The notes under the pieces are model-generated. The model saw nothing but the letters and a program-made list of their open reading frames with translations, searched no databases and was not told the origin of the DNA. Shown here one piece after another: positions 17,592 to 25,455 of a stretch of DNA of 64,000 nucleotides. Each line of letters starts with the position of its first letter. Positions within the stretch are counted from its first letter, which is position 1. Origin of the DNA: Trueperaceae bacterium. Its GTDB lineage: Bacteria; Deinococcota; Deinococci; Deinococcales; Trueperaceae. Where the stretch lies: the NCBI GenBank assembly GCA_023954415.1, contig JAMLIB010000003.1, positions 1 through 64,000 on the forward strand, written 5' to 3'. Made by a program: the position numbers and the translations under genes.

Positions 17592-18471
17592 CCCGCCTTC
17601 GAGCCCCTCGCTAACGAGGCGACGCAGAAGCAAGCTCGCGAAGCTCCTGCGCAATCCCAAAGGGGTGATATCGGCCGGCGTGGTCGTGCTGTTCCTCGTC
17701 ATGGCGTGCCTGCCGAACTTCATGCTCCCCGGCGACCCCTACAAACAGACGCTCAGGAACAGGTTCCAACCACCCGCTTGGGTGGAGGGCGGGAGCTGGG
17801 CGAACCCGATCGGCGCGGACAACCTGGGTCGGGACCTGCTCTCGCGCACGCTTCGTGGCGCTCGGATCTCGCTGTTGACGACGGCGGCCAGCGTGGCTCT
17901 CGGCGCCCTCCTCGGTGTGACGCTCGGCCTGCTCGCAGGCTTCTACGGGGGTTGGTTCGACGAGGTCATCTCGCGACTGATGGACATCCAGCTGGCCTTC
18001 CCCCTGATGCTCTTGATGATCGCGATCGTAGGCGTGCTTGGCGCCAGCCTGCCGGTCCTGGTGTCCGCGCTCGCGGTATCGGCCTGGCCGAGGTACGCGA
18101 GGCTGATACGAGGTTCTGCCCTGGCGCTTCGTGGCAGGGAGTTCGTCGAGGCGTCGTACGCGCTGGGTTCCAGGAGCCTCGCCACGCTCTTCAAACATGT
18201 GGGTCCGAACGCCATCTCTCCCATCATCGTCTTCACGACGTTCGAGCTCTCGAGGATCATACTCATCGAGTCCTCGCTCTCGTTCCTGGGCCTTGGTGTG
18301 CCGCCGCCGACACCTTCCTGGGGTTCCATCGTCGCCGACGGGCGCACCTACTTGCTCGATGCCTGGTGGATTTCGGCGTTCCCGGGGCTGATGATCGTCG
18401 TCCTCGTGTTGGCCTTCAACTCGCTCGGTGACGTCCTGCGGGACCTGCTCGATCCGCAGGTCCGGGGCTGA
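17584..18471 (+). CDS. Peptide ABC transporter permease, DppC type
   Basis: Starts at the ATG at 17584 inside the end of the DppB gene. It has a basic N-terminus (RRRRSKLAKLLRNPKG), a first helix, the DppC-specific IGADNLGRDLLSR motif, five further helices, EASYALGS for the EAA loop and GDVLRDLLDPQ at the C-terminus. Its 295 residues are normal for the family. It forms the second half of the cassette 2 channel. The 120 bases that follow contain a small palindrome and a -10-like box before the aminotransferase gene. Confidence 0.92.
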   Translation: MGSPPSSPSLTRRRRSKLAKLLRNPKGVISAGVVVLFLVMACLPNFMLPGDPYKQTLRNRFQPPAWVEGGSWANPIGADNLGRDLLSRTLRGARISLLTTAASVALGALLGVTLGLLAGFYGGWFDEVISRLMDIQLAFPLMLLMIAIVGVLGASLPVLVSALAVSAWPRYARLIRGSALALRGREFVEASYALGSRSLATLFKHVGPNAISPIIVFTTFELSRIILIESSLSFLGLGVPPPTPSWGSIVADGRTYLLDAWWISAFPGLMIVVLVLAFNSLGDVLRDLLDPQVRG

Positions 18472-18570
18472 GGTAGCCGCCGGGCAACAGTCGATCCGCT
18501 GGCTGGTGTACCGGTTCGCCTGCTGGTCCGTGAGGTGGTGGTGCCGCGCCAGAGGCCTTACGCACGCCCC

Positions 18571-18586
18571 TACCGCGCGGTACCGT
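18571..18586 (+). promoter_or_regulatory. Possible leaderless promoter with palindrome TACCGCGCGGTA
   Basis: The 12-bp perfect palindrome (18571-18582) overlaps TACCGT (18581-18586), which is 5 bases before the ATG at 18592. The layout resembles the other TANNNT boxes placed just before start codons in this window, but the spacing is short. Confidence 0.3.
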
Positions 18587-18591
18587 CCGCC

Positions 18592-19818
18592 ATGTCACCG
18601 AGCCCGCTGGGCGACCGACCCGTCACGAACGCCACCCTCATGCAGCCCATCAGGCCGGACCTGTGGCTACTCGATCCGGAAGTGGCCCACCTCAACCACG
18701 GCTCGTACGGCGCCGTGCCAAGACCCGTGCTGGAGGCCCAACGCCGCGCTGCCGAGGCCATAGAGCGCAGCCCGGAGCGGTTCTACCGAGCCGAGCTGGC
18801 GCCGGCCATCGACGGGGTGCGACGGCGCGTGGCCGAGTTCCTCGCCACCGACCCGGACGGCCTCGTGCTCCTGCAGAACGCTACGGAGGCGGTGCAGGTC
18901 GTGCTGAGCAGCTTGCCGCTCGAGCCGCTCGCCGAGATCGTCTACACGGACCACACCTACCCGTGGGTGAAGGCCGCCATCGAGCGCGCGCGCGCCGAGC
19001 GTGGCGTGGTGCCCCGCTGCGTCGCGCTGCCGAACCGTAGCTGGCTGGCGGACGTGTTGGGGCCAGGCCTTTCGGACGGCCTGAGCGAGGCCGAGTTCGC
19101 CGCCGCGCTCGTCACCACGCTCAAGGGTGCGCTGAACGAGCGCACGGCGCTAGTGGTCCTGGACCAGATCACTTCGGCCTCCGCCCTGAGGTTGCCGGTG
19201 GAGGCGGTATGTGCCGAGCTGGGTGACCAGGTTCCCGTCCTCATCGACGGCGCGCACGCCCCCGGCCTGATCGACGCGCCGGTGCCTAAGGGCGCCGCCT
19301 TCTGGCTCGGCAACCTGCACAAATGGGCGTTCGCCGCGCGCACCGCTGCCGCGCTCGTCGTGGCGCCGGCCTGGCGCGAGCGCGTGCGGCCGCTCGTGGC
19401 CAGCGCCGGAGCGGCGCGCGGTTTCCCGGGCTCGTTCAGCTACTTGGGGACGCAGGACCCAACGGCCTACCTGGCGCTCCCCGCGGCGCTCGCCTTCCCC
19501 GCCGACCACCTCGGCATGACGTTCAGGCAGCTCCGGGAGCGCAACACGGCAGTGCTAGAGCTCGGCCTGGCGCGGCTGCACGACGCCCTCGGATGGCGGC
19601 TGCCGCCCGGCAACGGCCTGCCCATGCGAGCGGTGCCGCTCGGCCGGGCCGGGGGAGACGCGGAGGCGGGGGAGCTGGGCGGCCGTCTGCGCGAGAAGGG
19701 GGTCGAGGTGGCGATGACCTCGCCCGACGGACAGTTGCACTTGCGCCTATCCGTGCAGGCTTACGTCGGGGTGGAGGAGTTCGCTAGGCTGGCCACGGCG
19801 TTGGCAGAGGTCGTGTAG
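18592..19818 (+). CDS. Class V aminotransferase-family PLP enzyme
   Basis: A fold-type I PLP enzyme of the class V group (isopenicillin N epimerase-like, cysteine desulfurase-like). HLNHGSYGAVP is the N-terminal signature, VLIDGAHAPG holds the cofactor-binding Asp and His, and NLHKW carries the Schiff-base Lys. Enzymes of this branch epimerise, desulfurate or cleave amino-acid derivatives in the cytosol; the reaction here is not predictable. The start is uncertain: ATG 18592 is preceded by TACCGT, ATG 18640 gives the more usual N-terminus, and neither has a Shine-Dalgarno. It follows the cassette 2 transporter, and a shared role in amino-acid salvage is inferred. Confidence 0.85.
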   Translation: MSPSPLGDRPVTNATLMQPIRPDLWLLDPEVAHLNHGSYGAVPRPVLEAQRRAAEAIERSPERFYRAELAPAIDGVRRRVAEFLATDPDGLVLLQNATEAVQVVLSSLPLEPLAEIVYTDHTYPWVKAAIERARAERGVVPRCVALPNRSWLADVLGPGLSDGLSEAEFAAALVTTLKGALNERTALVVLDQITSASALRLPVEAVCAELGDQVPVLIDGAHAPGLIDAPVPKGAAFWLGNLHKWAFAARTAAALVVAPAWRERVRPLVASAGAARGFPGSFSYLGTQDPTAYLALPAALAFPADHLGMTFRQLRERNTAVLELGLARLHDALGWRLPPGNGLPMRAVPLGRAGGDAEAGELGGRLREKGVEVAMTSPDGQLHLRLSVQAYVGVEEFARLATALAEVV

Positions 19819-19858
19819 CTGGGTCGTCGGTCGTATGACCAAGGTCGGTCGGGCCCCG

Positions 19859-21118
19859 CTATGCCGCCCCTGCCCCCGCGCCCAGCGGCAGGACGACGGT
19901 GAACACGGCCCCGCCTTGAGGGTGGTTGGCGGCCTCGAGGCGGCCGCCGTGGCTCTCGGCGATGGCTTTGGCGATGGCGAGGCCGAGCCCGGAACCCGCT
20001 TCGTGGCGGGTACGCGAGGGGTCGCCGCGGTAGAAGCGCTCCAGTACGCGCTCCTCGTCGCCGGGAGGCAGTCCTGGACCGTGGTCGCGCACGGCGATGC
20101 GCAAGCGGTCGCCTTCCCGCTCGGCGCTCACGGTGACGGTCCCGGGCGTCGCGTAGCGGAGCGCGTTCTCGAGCAGGTTGCCCAGCACGCGAGCGATGCG
20201 GTCCGGGTCGAAGGTGGCGCTCAGGCCCTCCGGTATGGGGTCCAAGTCTAGGGTGGCGCCGGCTTCGGCGGCGCGACCGGCGAGGCTGTCCAGCAGCGTG
20301 CGCAGGTAGTCCGCCACCTTTACCGTTCGCGGCGTCAGCTCCAGGTGGCCGCTCTCCGCGGTCGAGAGGGTCCGGAGGTCGTCGACGAGGCGGGAGAGCA
20401 GCATGACCTCACGGTGTAGGCGCGCGAGCCCCGCGTCGTCGAGGGGGCGCACGCGATCCTGCATGGCCTCGAGCTCGCTGCGGAGCACGGCGAGCGGGGT
20501 GCGAAGGTCGTGGGCTATGTCCGCGACCATGCCGCGCCGCCACTCCTCCTGCCGCTCCAGCCCGCCGACGAGGGCGTTGAACGCTCCGGTGAGGCTGCGG
20601 AGCTCGTCTCGGTCGGGAGGGAGGTCGAGCCTCAGCCCGCGCTCGCCGGCGGCGAGGCGCCGCGCGCCCCGTTCGAGCGCTACCAACGGTCGGGTGAGGC
20701 GGCGCGTGACGAGCCCCGCCACGGTCGTGGCCAGCAGGAAGGCCAGGAAGCCGGCCAGCATGGCGGTGCGGGTCACCGTGCGGAAAGCGTTGCGGGCCGT
20801 ACCAGGAGAGCCGCCACCGACGGTGTGGTCGGTGGCGGACCAGTCTTGGAGAGCCGGCTCGCTTGCCGGTGTCTGCGCGAACAGGTCGCGTTGCGCGTTG
20901 AGCACGGCCCCGAGGGTGAGCCAGGCGGTGAGCGCCACCGCGGCGAGCGCCACGAACGCGAACGTCACGGTGAGGCGGCGGCGCAAGCCCCAGTGACGTC
21001 GGTGCGCTCGCCAGCCTGGGTGGTGCCTCGGCCACCGCTGCCCGGGGTGGCGTCGGCCCCAGCCGGTTCCGGCGTGCCACTCGTCCCACGGGGGGCCGGG
21101 TGGGCGATGACGTCTCAC
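19859..21118 (-). CDS. Two-component sensor histidine kinase
   Basis: A 419-residue membrane kinase. Residues 1-48 are an unusual cytoplasmic stretch rich in Arg, His, Pro, Gly and Trp. Helices lie at about 51-72 and 119-138 with a short periplasmic loop between them, then a HAMP domain (139-190). The phospho-acceptor is His203 in DIAHDLRTPLA. The N box NLLENALRYA and the DHGPGLPP and GSGLGLAIAKAI boxes complete the ATPase domain. The GTG at 21118 overlaps the response-regulator stop (GTGA), which fixes the start; an open frame further upstream is antisense-like. The third gene of the SHOCT-regulator-kinase operon. Confidence 0.9.
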   Translation of the reverse strand: MRRHRPPGPPWDEWHAGTGWGRRHPGQRWPRHHPGWRAHRRHWGLRRRLTVTFAFVALAAVALTAWLTLGAVLNAQRDLFAQTPASEPALQDWSATDHTVGGGSPGTARNAFRTVTRTAMLAGFLAFLLATTVAGLVTRRLTRPLVALERGARRLAAGERGLRLDLPPDRDELRSLTGAFNALVGGLERQEEWRRGMVADIAHDLRTPLAVLRSELEAMQDRVRPLDDAGLARLHREVMLLSRLVDDLRTLSTAESGHLELTPRTVKVADYLRTLLDSLAGRAAEAGATLDLDPIPEGLSATFDPDRIARVLGNLLENALRYATPGTVTVSAEREGDRLRIAVRDHGPGLPPGDEERVLERFYRGDPSRTRHEAGSGLGLAIAKAIAESHGGRLEAANHPQGGAVFTVVLPLGAGAGAA

Positions 21119-21795
21119 CGCCGATCTCGCAGGCGGTAGCCGACGCCCCTGACGGTCTCGACCATCTCGCCGCACGCTCCGAGCTTGCGACGGAGGTTCT
21201 TCACGTGCGCGTCGACGGCGCGCTCGTCGGCGAAGCTCTCCCCGGCTCCCATGCTCGCGAGCAGCTCCGTCCTGCGCTTCACGCGGCCCGGCTCGCGCGC
21301 GAGCTCGGCCAGCAGGCGGAGCTCGCTGGTCGTGAGGTCGATCCGCTCGCCGTCGCACTCGACCGCGTAGGCACCGAGGTCGACACTCAGCTCGCCTACC
21401 GTGAACCGGTCAGGGGCGGCCATGGTGCCGGCCGCTCGACGCAGCACGGCCTTGACGCGCGCCACGACCTCGCGCGGGCTGTACGGCTTGACCACGTAGT
21501 CGTCCGCGCCGATGCCGAGGCCGACGAGCTTGTCGACCTCCGCGTCGCGAGCGGTCAGCATGATGATGGGCACGGACGACTCGCCGCGGATGCGCCGGGC
21601 GACCTCGAGCCCGTCCACGCCGGGGAGCATCAGGTCGAGGAGGACCAGGTCGGGGCGCGCGGCTCGCCACAGCTCGAGCCCGCGCGCGCCGTCGAACGCG
21701 CTCTCGACCCGGTAGCCCTCGCCCTTGAGGTAATCGGTGAGGATGCCCACCAGGTTGCGCTCGTCTTCGATGATGAGCACCGTGCCCGTTGCCAT
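21115..21795 (-). CDS. OmpR-family response regulator
   Basis: A 226-residue receiver plus winged-helix protein. Acidic residues Glu10 and Asp11, phospho-acceptor Asp54 in LVLLDLMLPG and Lys103 in VVKPYSPRE are all present. The C-terminal half has the OmpR-type LTTSELRLLAELA and the VDAHVKNLRRKLG recognition region. The ATG at 21795 has GGAG upstream. It partners the kinase encoded by the next, overlapping gene. Upstream in the operon is a SHOCT-domain membrane protein, and a hairpin lies between the two. Confidence 0.93.
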   Translation of the reverse strand: MATGTVLIIEDERNLVGILTDYLKGEGYRVESAFDGARGLELWRAARPDLVLLDLMLPGVDGLEVARRIRGESSVPIIMLTARDAEVDKLVGLGIGADDYVVKPYSPREVVARVKAVLRRAAGTMAAPDRFTVGELSVDLGAYAVECDGERIDLTTSELRLLAELAREPGRVKRRTELLASMGAGESFADERAVDAHVKNLRRKLGACGEMVETVRGVGYRLRDRR

Positions 21796-21856
21796 CGTCT
21801 CCACTCTAGCCGCACCCGACGGGGCTCCCAAGGGTGTGTCGGGCCGCGCGGCGCGG

Positions 21857-21899
21857 CGGGTCGAGCATCCCAGCTGCCAACGCCGAGATGCTCGACCCG
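21857..21899 (-). terminator. Hairpin between SHOCT gene and response regulator
   Basis: A perfect 13-bp inverted repeat (21857-21869 with 21887-21899) has a 17-base loop. It lies in the 116-bp gap inside an apparent operon and has no T-run, so it could be an attenuator, an RNA processing site or an operator. Confidence 0.5.
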
Positions 21900-21911
21900 G
21901 TCCCGTGCCGG

Positions 21912-22367
21912 CTAGGCCTGTGCCAGTGCCCGCTTGATCGCCTCGAGGTCTTCGAGGCCGATCTCGCCCTTCGCGAAGCGCATGCGCGCCACGTTCAGCG
22001 CCTTGTCGAACCGGGGCTGGCCCTCGCCGTAGTGCGCGAGGCCGCGCTTCAGGGTCTCGAACTCCTGCGGGGTCACCTCGCCGTTGGCCAGGCGCTCGCG
22101 AGCCGTCTGCCAAGCCTGGTCATGCCCGGGTCCGTGCGCGTCGGACGCTCGGAACCGTGCGTCCGACGGTCCCCACCTGAACCCAGAGGCCTCGTCTTCG
22201 GCGCGTTCCCAGCGCCTGCCGGGCCACCCACCGCGCCAGCCACCGCGCACCACTGCCTTGATGAGGAACACGATGAAGAGGAAGAACAGCAGGGTGCCGA
22301 CGAGGTTCAAGAACCCCAGCCCGAACCCCAAGCCGGCTCCGTGGCCGAATCCGAATGCGTACGCCAT
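21912..22367 (-). CDS. Membrane protein with two SHOCT domains
   Basis: A 151-residue protein. A Gly/Phe-rich N-terminus leads into one hydrophobic helix (about 20-40), then a Trp/Arg/Gly-rich linker. Two short C-terminal hairpin motifs follow: ARERLANGEVTPQEFETLKRGL and a second with RFAKGEIGLEDLEAIKRAL. These are SHOCT domains, oligomerisation modules often found on small membrane proteins beside two-component systems. AAGGAG precedes the ATG. It is the first gene of the operon with the regulator and kinase. Its Trp/Arg/Gly-rich linker resembles the N-terminal tail of the kinase, which may hint at contact between them. Confidence 0.8.
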   Translation of the reverse strand: MAYAFGFGHGAGLGFGLGFLNLVGTLLFFLFIVFLIKAVVRGGWRGGWPGRRWERAEDEASGFRWGPSDARFRASDAHGPGHDQAWQTARERLANGEVTPQEFETLKRGLAHYGEGQPRFDKALNVARMRFAKGEIGLEDLEAIKRALAQA

Positions 22368-22575
22368 CGACGATCAACTCCTTCCGCCAGTCGGGCCGCT
22401 CGGCCCCTGGTCTGGAGCGAGGTTAGGGCGGGGGCCATGAAGGCCGGGGGTTCGCCGTGTGAACGTCGTGTGAAGGACGAGCCGGTCTGGGAGAAGTGGT
22501 ATCGGTCGACGCAGTGACGTCAGTGCGGAGCGCTCCCCCACGGTTCTGGGCTAAGGCCGGGCCGGCCGCGACCCC

Positions 22576-22624
22576 TTGACAAGCCCTGCCACCCTCCGGA
22601 TACTGAACCAGATGGTTCAGTATC
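22576..22624 (+). promoter_or_regulatory. ArsR promoter with an operator over the start codon
   Basis: TTGACA (22576-22581), a 17-base spacer and GATACT (22599-22604) place the transcription start at or next to the ATG at 22612. A perfect 11-bp inverted repeat GATACTGAACC-N4-GGTTCAGTATC (22599-22624) covers the -10 box, the start site and the start codon. This is a textbook position for autorepression of a leaderless gene. Confidence 0.8.
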
Positions 22625-22953
22625 AACCCCAAGCCCCCATCCACGAGACGTTCGCCGCCCTGGCGGACCCGACCCGTATCGCGTTCCTCGAGAGGCTGGG
22701 TCGTGCCGACGCGACCATCACCCAACTCGCCGACCGGGCCGGCATCTCGCTCCCGGGAGCGAGGAAGCACGTCAGGGTGCTGGAAGACGTCGGGCTCGTC
22801 AGCACCCGCAAGCAGGGCAGGGCGCGCGTCTGCACTCTCGGACCGCGCCGGCTGGAGCGCGAGGCTGCGTGGCTCGAGGGCTACCGGCGAACGCTCGAGG
22901 AGCGCTTCGACCATCTCGCCAAGTTGCTGGACCGCCTGAAGGAGGAGTCATGA
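22612..22953 (+). CDS. ArsR-family transcriptional repressor
   Basis: A 113-residue winged-helix protein: FAALADPTRIAFLERLG, then TITQLADRAGISLPGARKHVRVLEDVGLV with the recognition helix, then the wing STRKQGRARVCTL. There are no paired Cys or His of the classical metal sites, so it belongs with the metal-independent ArsR proteins that are coupled to SRPBCC (AHSA1) genes. The ATG at 22612 is chosen over the upstream TTG, which is part of the -35 box. The gene overlaps the following SRPBCC gene (ATGA). Confidence 0.92.
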   Translation: MVQYQPQAPIHETFAALADPTRIAFLERLGRADATITQLADRAGISLPGARKHVRVLEDVGLVSTRKQGRARVCTLGPRRLEREAAWLEGYRRTLEERFDHLAKLLDRLKEES

Positions 22954-23438
22954 CCGCGCAAGGAACGAACTACAAGCACACGGCCACGACCATCGACGAG
23001 CGCACCATCCGCGTGGAGCGCGTCTTCGATGCCCCACGCGACCTCGTGTGGCGCGCCTACTCCGAGCCCGAGCTGGTGGCGCAGTGGTGGGGCCGCGGCA
23101 ATCAGGTAGACATCGAGAAGTTCGAGTTCAGGAAGGGTGGCCACTGGCGCTTCGTCGAGCATCACGAGGGCGGCTCGGACGGCTTCGAGGGCCGCTTCCG
23201 CGAGATCGAGCCGAAGACGCTCATCTCGCAGACGTTCGAGTGGGACGGGATGCCTGGTCACCCCAGCATCGACACCGTGGAGCTCAGCGACGAGAACGGC
23301 GGGCGCGCCACGAAGATCTTGGCCACCTCCTACTTCTTCAACCAGGAGGAGCGCGACGGCATGGCCGCGGCCGGAGCCGAGGCGGGGATGGCCCAGAGCT
23401 ACGCGGCGTTGGATGCGTTGCTCGAGACCCTCAAGTAG
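22950..23438 (+). CDS. SRPBCC (AHSA1-like) domain protein
   Basis: A 162-residue START/Bet v1-fold protein with the AHSA1 pattern: RVFDAPRDLVWRAYSEPELVAQWWG, then GGHWRFVE and FREIEPKTLISQTFEWDG. It forms a hydrophobic ligand pocket; no enzymatic function can be given. The start codon overlaps the ArsR stop (ATGA) and has GGAGGAG upstream. ArsR-SRPBCC pairs are common in bacteria, with the repressor thought to control the partner. It is convergent with a lipoprotein gene across a 138-bp gap with no clear features. Confidence 0.9.
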   Translation: MTAQGTNYKHTATTIDERTIRVERVFDAPRDLVWRAYSEPELVAQWWGRGNQVDIEKFEFRKGGHWRFVEHHEGGSDGFEGRFREIEPKTLISQTFEWDGMPGHPSIDTVELSDENGGRATKILATSYFFNQEERDGMAAAGAEAGMAQSYAALDALLETLK

Positions 23439-23576
23439 GGGCCTCGAGAGGACGGGGCCCCGGCCTCCACCGGTTGGAAGTCGGGGCACCGCTGATAGGG
23501 TCGGGTCGGACCCCTGTTGGGCATCGTCGCGGCGGCTCGCGCTACGGCGCCGCGTCCACCTATCGCGGCCCAACGC

Positions 23577-24572
23577 TCAAGGCAGCCAGGCCATCACGGC
23601 ATCCACGAGGTTGGCCCTGTCCAACACGTACGCCTGGGTCATGGAGTGGTCGTTGATGTTCACGACGTACGGACCGGTCCCGTCGTTGGGCAAGACCATG
23701 GTGTCGCTCAAGCCGTAGCGCCGCACGCCGGCGAACGCGATGAGGGAGCCGTCAGGCGAGAAGGCCGGGCCCGCGTTGCCCGTCGGGCCGGTGGTCAGCT
23801 GGACCGCTGGGGCGGTGGTGGTGAGGTCCTTGACCCAGATATCGCCGTTGCGGACGTACGCCAACTGGGTCTCATCGGCGGAGAGCGCTAGGTCGTACGT
23901 GCCGGTCAGCCCCCACTCCGCCTGGTTGAAGGCCTCGACCACCTTGATCTGGAGCGTGTCCCCGCTCGCCTGAAACTCCGCGACGGGCACTGCGACCACG
24001 CCCGCGTACACGTCCTCAGTGGCCTGGTCTCCGAACTCCATGGTGAAGAGCAGCTCCGACTCCTCGGTCCAGAGCAGGTTGCTGGAGACGGCGTCTGCGA
24101 GCCCCGAGAACACGAACTCCTCCGTCTGCGTATCGAGGACCTCGAGGAACGTGCCACCGAAGCCCTCCAGCACGCTGGCCAAGTACCTGCCGCCTGGAGC
24201 GACCGCGAGCCCATGGACGCGCAGGAGGTCCTCGGTCAGCGGCCAAGTGAAGCTGTGCTTGGTTTCGAACGTGGCCAGGTCGTAGACGGTCACGAACATG
24301 GGGTCAGCCATGTTCAGGTCTGCCACGTACAGCTCGTTCCCGGCCAGGTGCAGGGCGGGAACGTCGTAACCGGTCGCGAGCGTGATCTGTTGCTTCCACT
24401 CGCCGTTGGTGCTCAGGTTCATGGTGTGCATGTAGCCGGTGCCTCGCGCGATCAGGCGCCCCGCGAACGGGTTACCGCTCGGAGGAGGCCCGTCGGGTCC
24501 GCCGCCGCTGCCGCAAGCACTCAGGAACAGTAGGGCGCTCAGGACGAGCGCGATCGACTTGTAGGGCTTCAT
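23577..24572 (-). CDS. Predicted lipoprotein with TolB/WD40-like beta-propeller
   Basis: A 331-residue exported protein. The signal ends in the lipobox LSAC with Cys20, followed by a Gly/Pro linker. The body has propeller-like repeats including LAVAPGGRYLASVLEG, LALSADETQLAYVRNGDIWV and PAFSPDGSLIAFAG, as in TolB or PD40 proteins. Function unknown; an anchored binding or scaffold role at the outer face is likely. GGAG precedes the ATG. The 200-bp upstream region also holds the promoter of the divergent HTH gene. Confidence 0.8.
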   Translation of the reverse strand: MKPYKSIALVLSALLFLSACGSGGGPDGPPPSGNPFAGRLIARGTGYMHTMNLSTNGEWKQQITLATGYDVPALHLAGNELYVADLNMADPMFVTVYDLATFETKHSFTWPLTEDLLRVHGLAVAPGGRYLASVLEGFGGTFLEVLDTQTEEFVFSGLADAVSSNLLWTEESELLFTMEFGDQATEDVYAGVVAVPVAEFQASGDTLQIKVVEAFNQAEWGLTGTYDLALSADETQLAYVRNGDIWVKDLTTTAPAVQLTTGPTGNAGPAFSPDGSLIAFAGVRRYGLSDTMVLPNDGTGPYVVNINDHSMTQAYVLDRANLVDAVMAWLP

Positions 24573-24760
24573 GCGAGGCTCCGATCCGCGACCGGCGCTG
24601 GGCCGGTCGGCTACCGTGGACGATGATCGGCGGACGAAGGGGGTGCCGACGGTCGCGGTTCTACCGAAGTGGAGCGCCCCAACGCGGGCGTGTTACCCAC
24701 CGGCAACGGTCGGCATGCTAACAGGCCGACGCCAAAAATCGCACCCATGAGATTGAATGG

Positions 24761-24766
24761 TAAGGT
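24761..24766 (+). promoter_or_regulatory. -10 box TAAGGT of a leaderless gene
   Basis: TAAGGT ends exactly 6 bases before the GTG at 24773. No Shine-Dalgarno is present. The same spacing is seen at 28704, 31731, 32472, 43620 and 62004, which supports both the promoter and the GTG start. Confidence 0.55.
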
Positions 24767-24772
24767 CGGGGC

Positions 24773-25387
24773 GTGGCCCTCGTGCTGCGCATCGTAGACC
24801 CCCAGGTGGCTGCCTTCATCGGTGATCGTAAGCGGGGCAGGCACCTCGACCCTTTCCTAGCCAACGACTCGAGCGTCGCCGAGGCGGCCACGGCCCTTGG
24901 GATCGGCCCGCAACGCATGCACTACTGGGTCAGGCGGATGGAAGGGCTCGGGCTGGTCGAGAAGGTCGGCACCGAGCTCAGGGGACGTAACCACACGGCC
25001 GTCTACCGGTCGAGCGCCGACGCGTACAGCCTGCCGCTCGAGCTCCTGCCAACAGGGGACATGGAGACCCTCGAGCTTCACTTCCAGCCGGTCTGGCGCC
25101 GGTTCCTGCGGTCGCTCGTGGCGGCGGGGCGGAAGTACGCGGACGGTTGGGTCATCAGTTACCGCCGGACGAGCGGACTGCCGGCTTTCCATATCGAACC
25201 CGCCACGGCACCCGTCACCGACGCCCCCATCGCCAACGCGTGGGTTCGCCTGGAGCTGACACACGGCGCCGCCATGGAGTTGAAGCGCGAGCTGGAGAGC
25301 CTGGTCGGCCGGTACCGCGCCCAGCCCACGGATCCGAACGCCAAGCCGTTCCTGGCGCACGTCGGGTTGGTGGAGGCCGTGGAGTAG
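24773..25387 (+). CDS. Winged-helix regulator of ArsR/HTH type
   Basis: A 204-residue protein. Residues about 30-80 form a helix-turn-helix (SVAEAATALGIGPQRMHYWVRRMEGLGLV) with a wing containing GRNHTAVYR. The C-terminal half is an uncharacterised domain. There are no metal-binding Cys pairs. The start is GTG, supported by a TAAGGT box 6 bases upstream. It stands alone, divergent from the lipoprotein gene and convergent with the sugar phosphorylase gene, so its targets cannot be inferred with confidence. Confidence 0.75.
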   Translation: MALVLRIVDPQVAAFIGDRKRGRHLDPFLANDSSVAEAATALGIGPQRMHYWVRRMEGLGLVEKVGTELRGRNHTAVYRSSADAYSLPLELLPTGDMETLELHFQPVWRRFLRSLVAAGRKYADGWVISYRRTSGLPAFHIEPATAPVTDAPIANAWVRLELTHGAAMELKRELESLVGRYRAQPTDPNAKPFLAHVGLVEAVE

Positions 25388-25455
25388 GCCGCCGCACCAC
25401 TTACCCTAGACGTCGAGGGGAGGCCGCTCGGACCCAAGAGCGAACCGACCCGATG

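Noticed and set aside
18571-18582. Palindrome TACCGCGCGGTA as a firm operator
   Set aside because: Twelve GC-rich bases can arise by chance in this composition; kept only as part of a weak promoter call.
22576-22611. Upstream TTG start for the ArsR gene
   Set aside because: That TTG is the first half of the TTGACA -35 box; the ATG at 22612 fits the family start.
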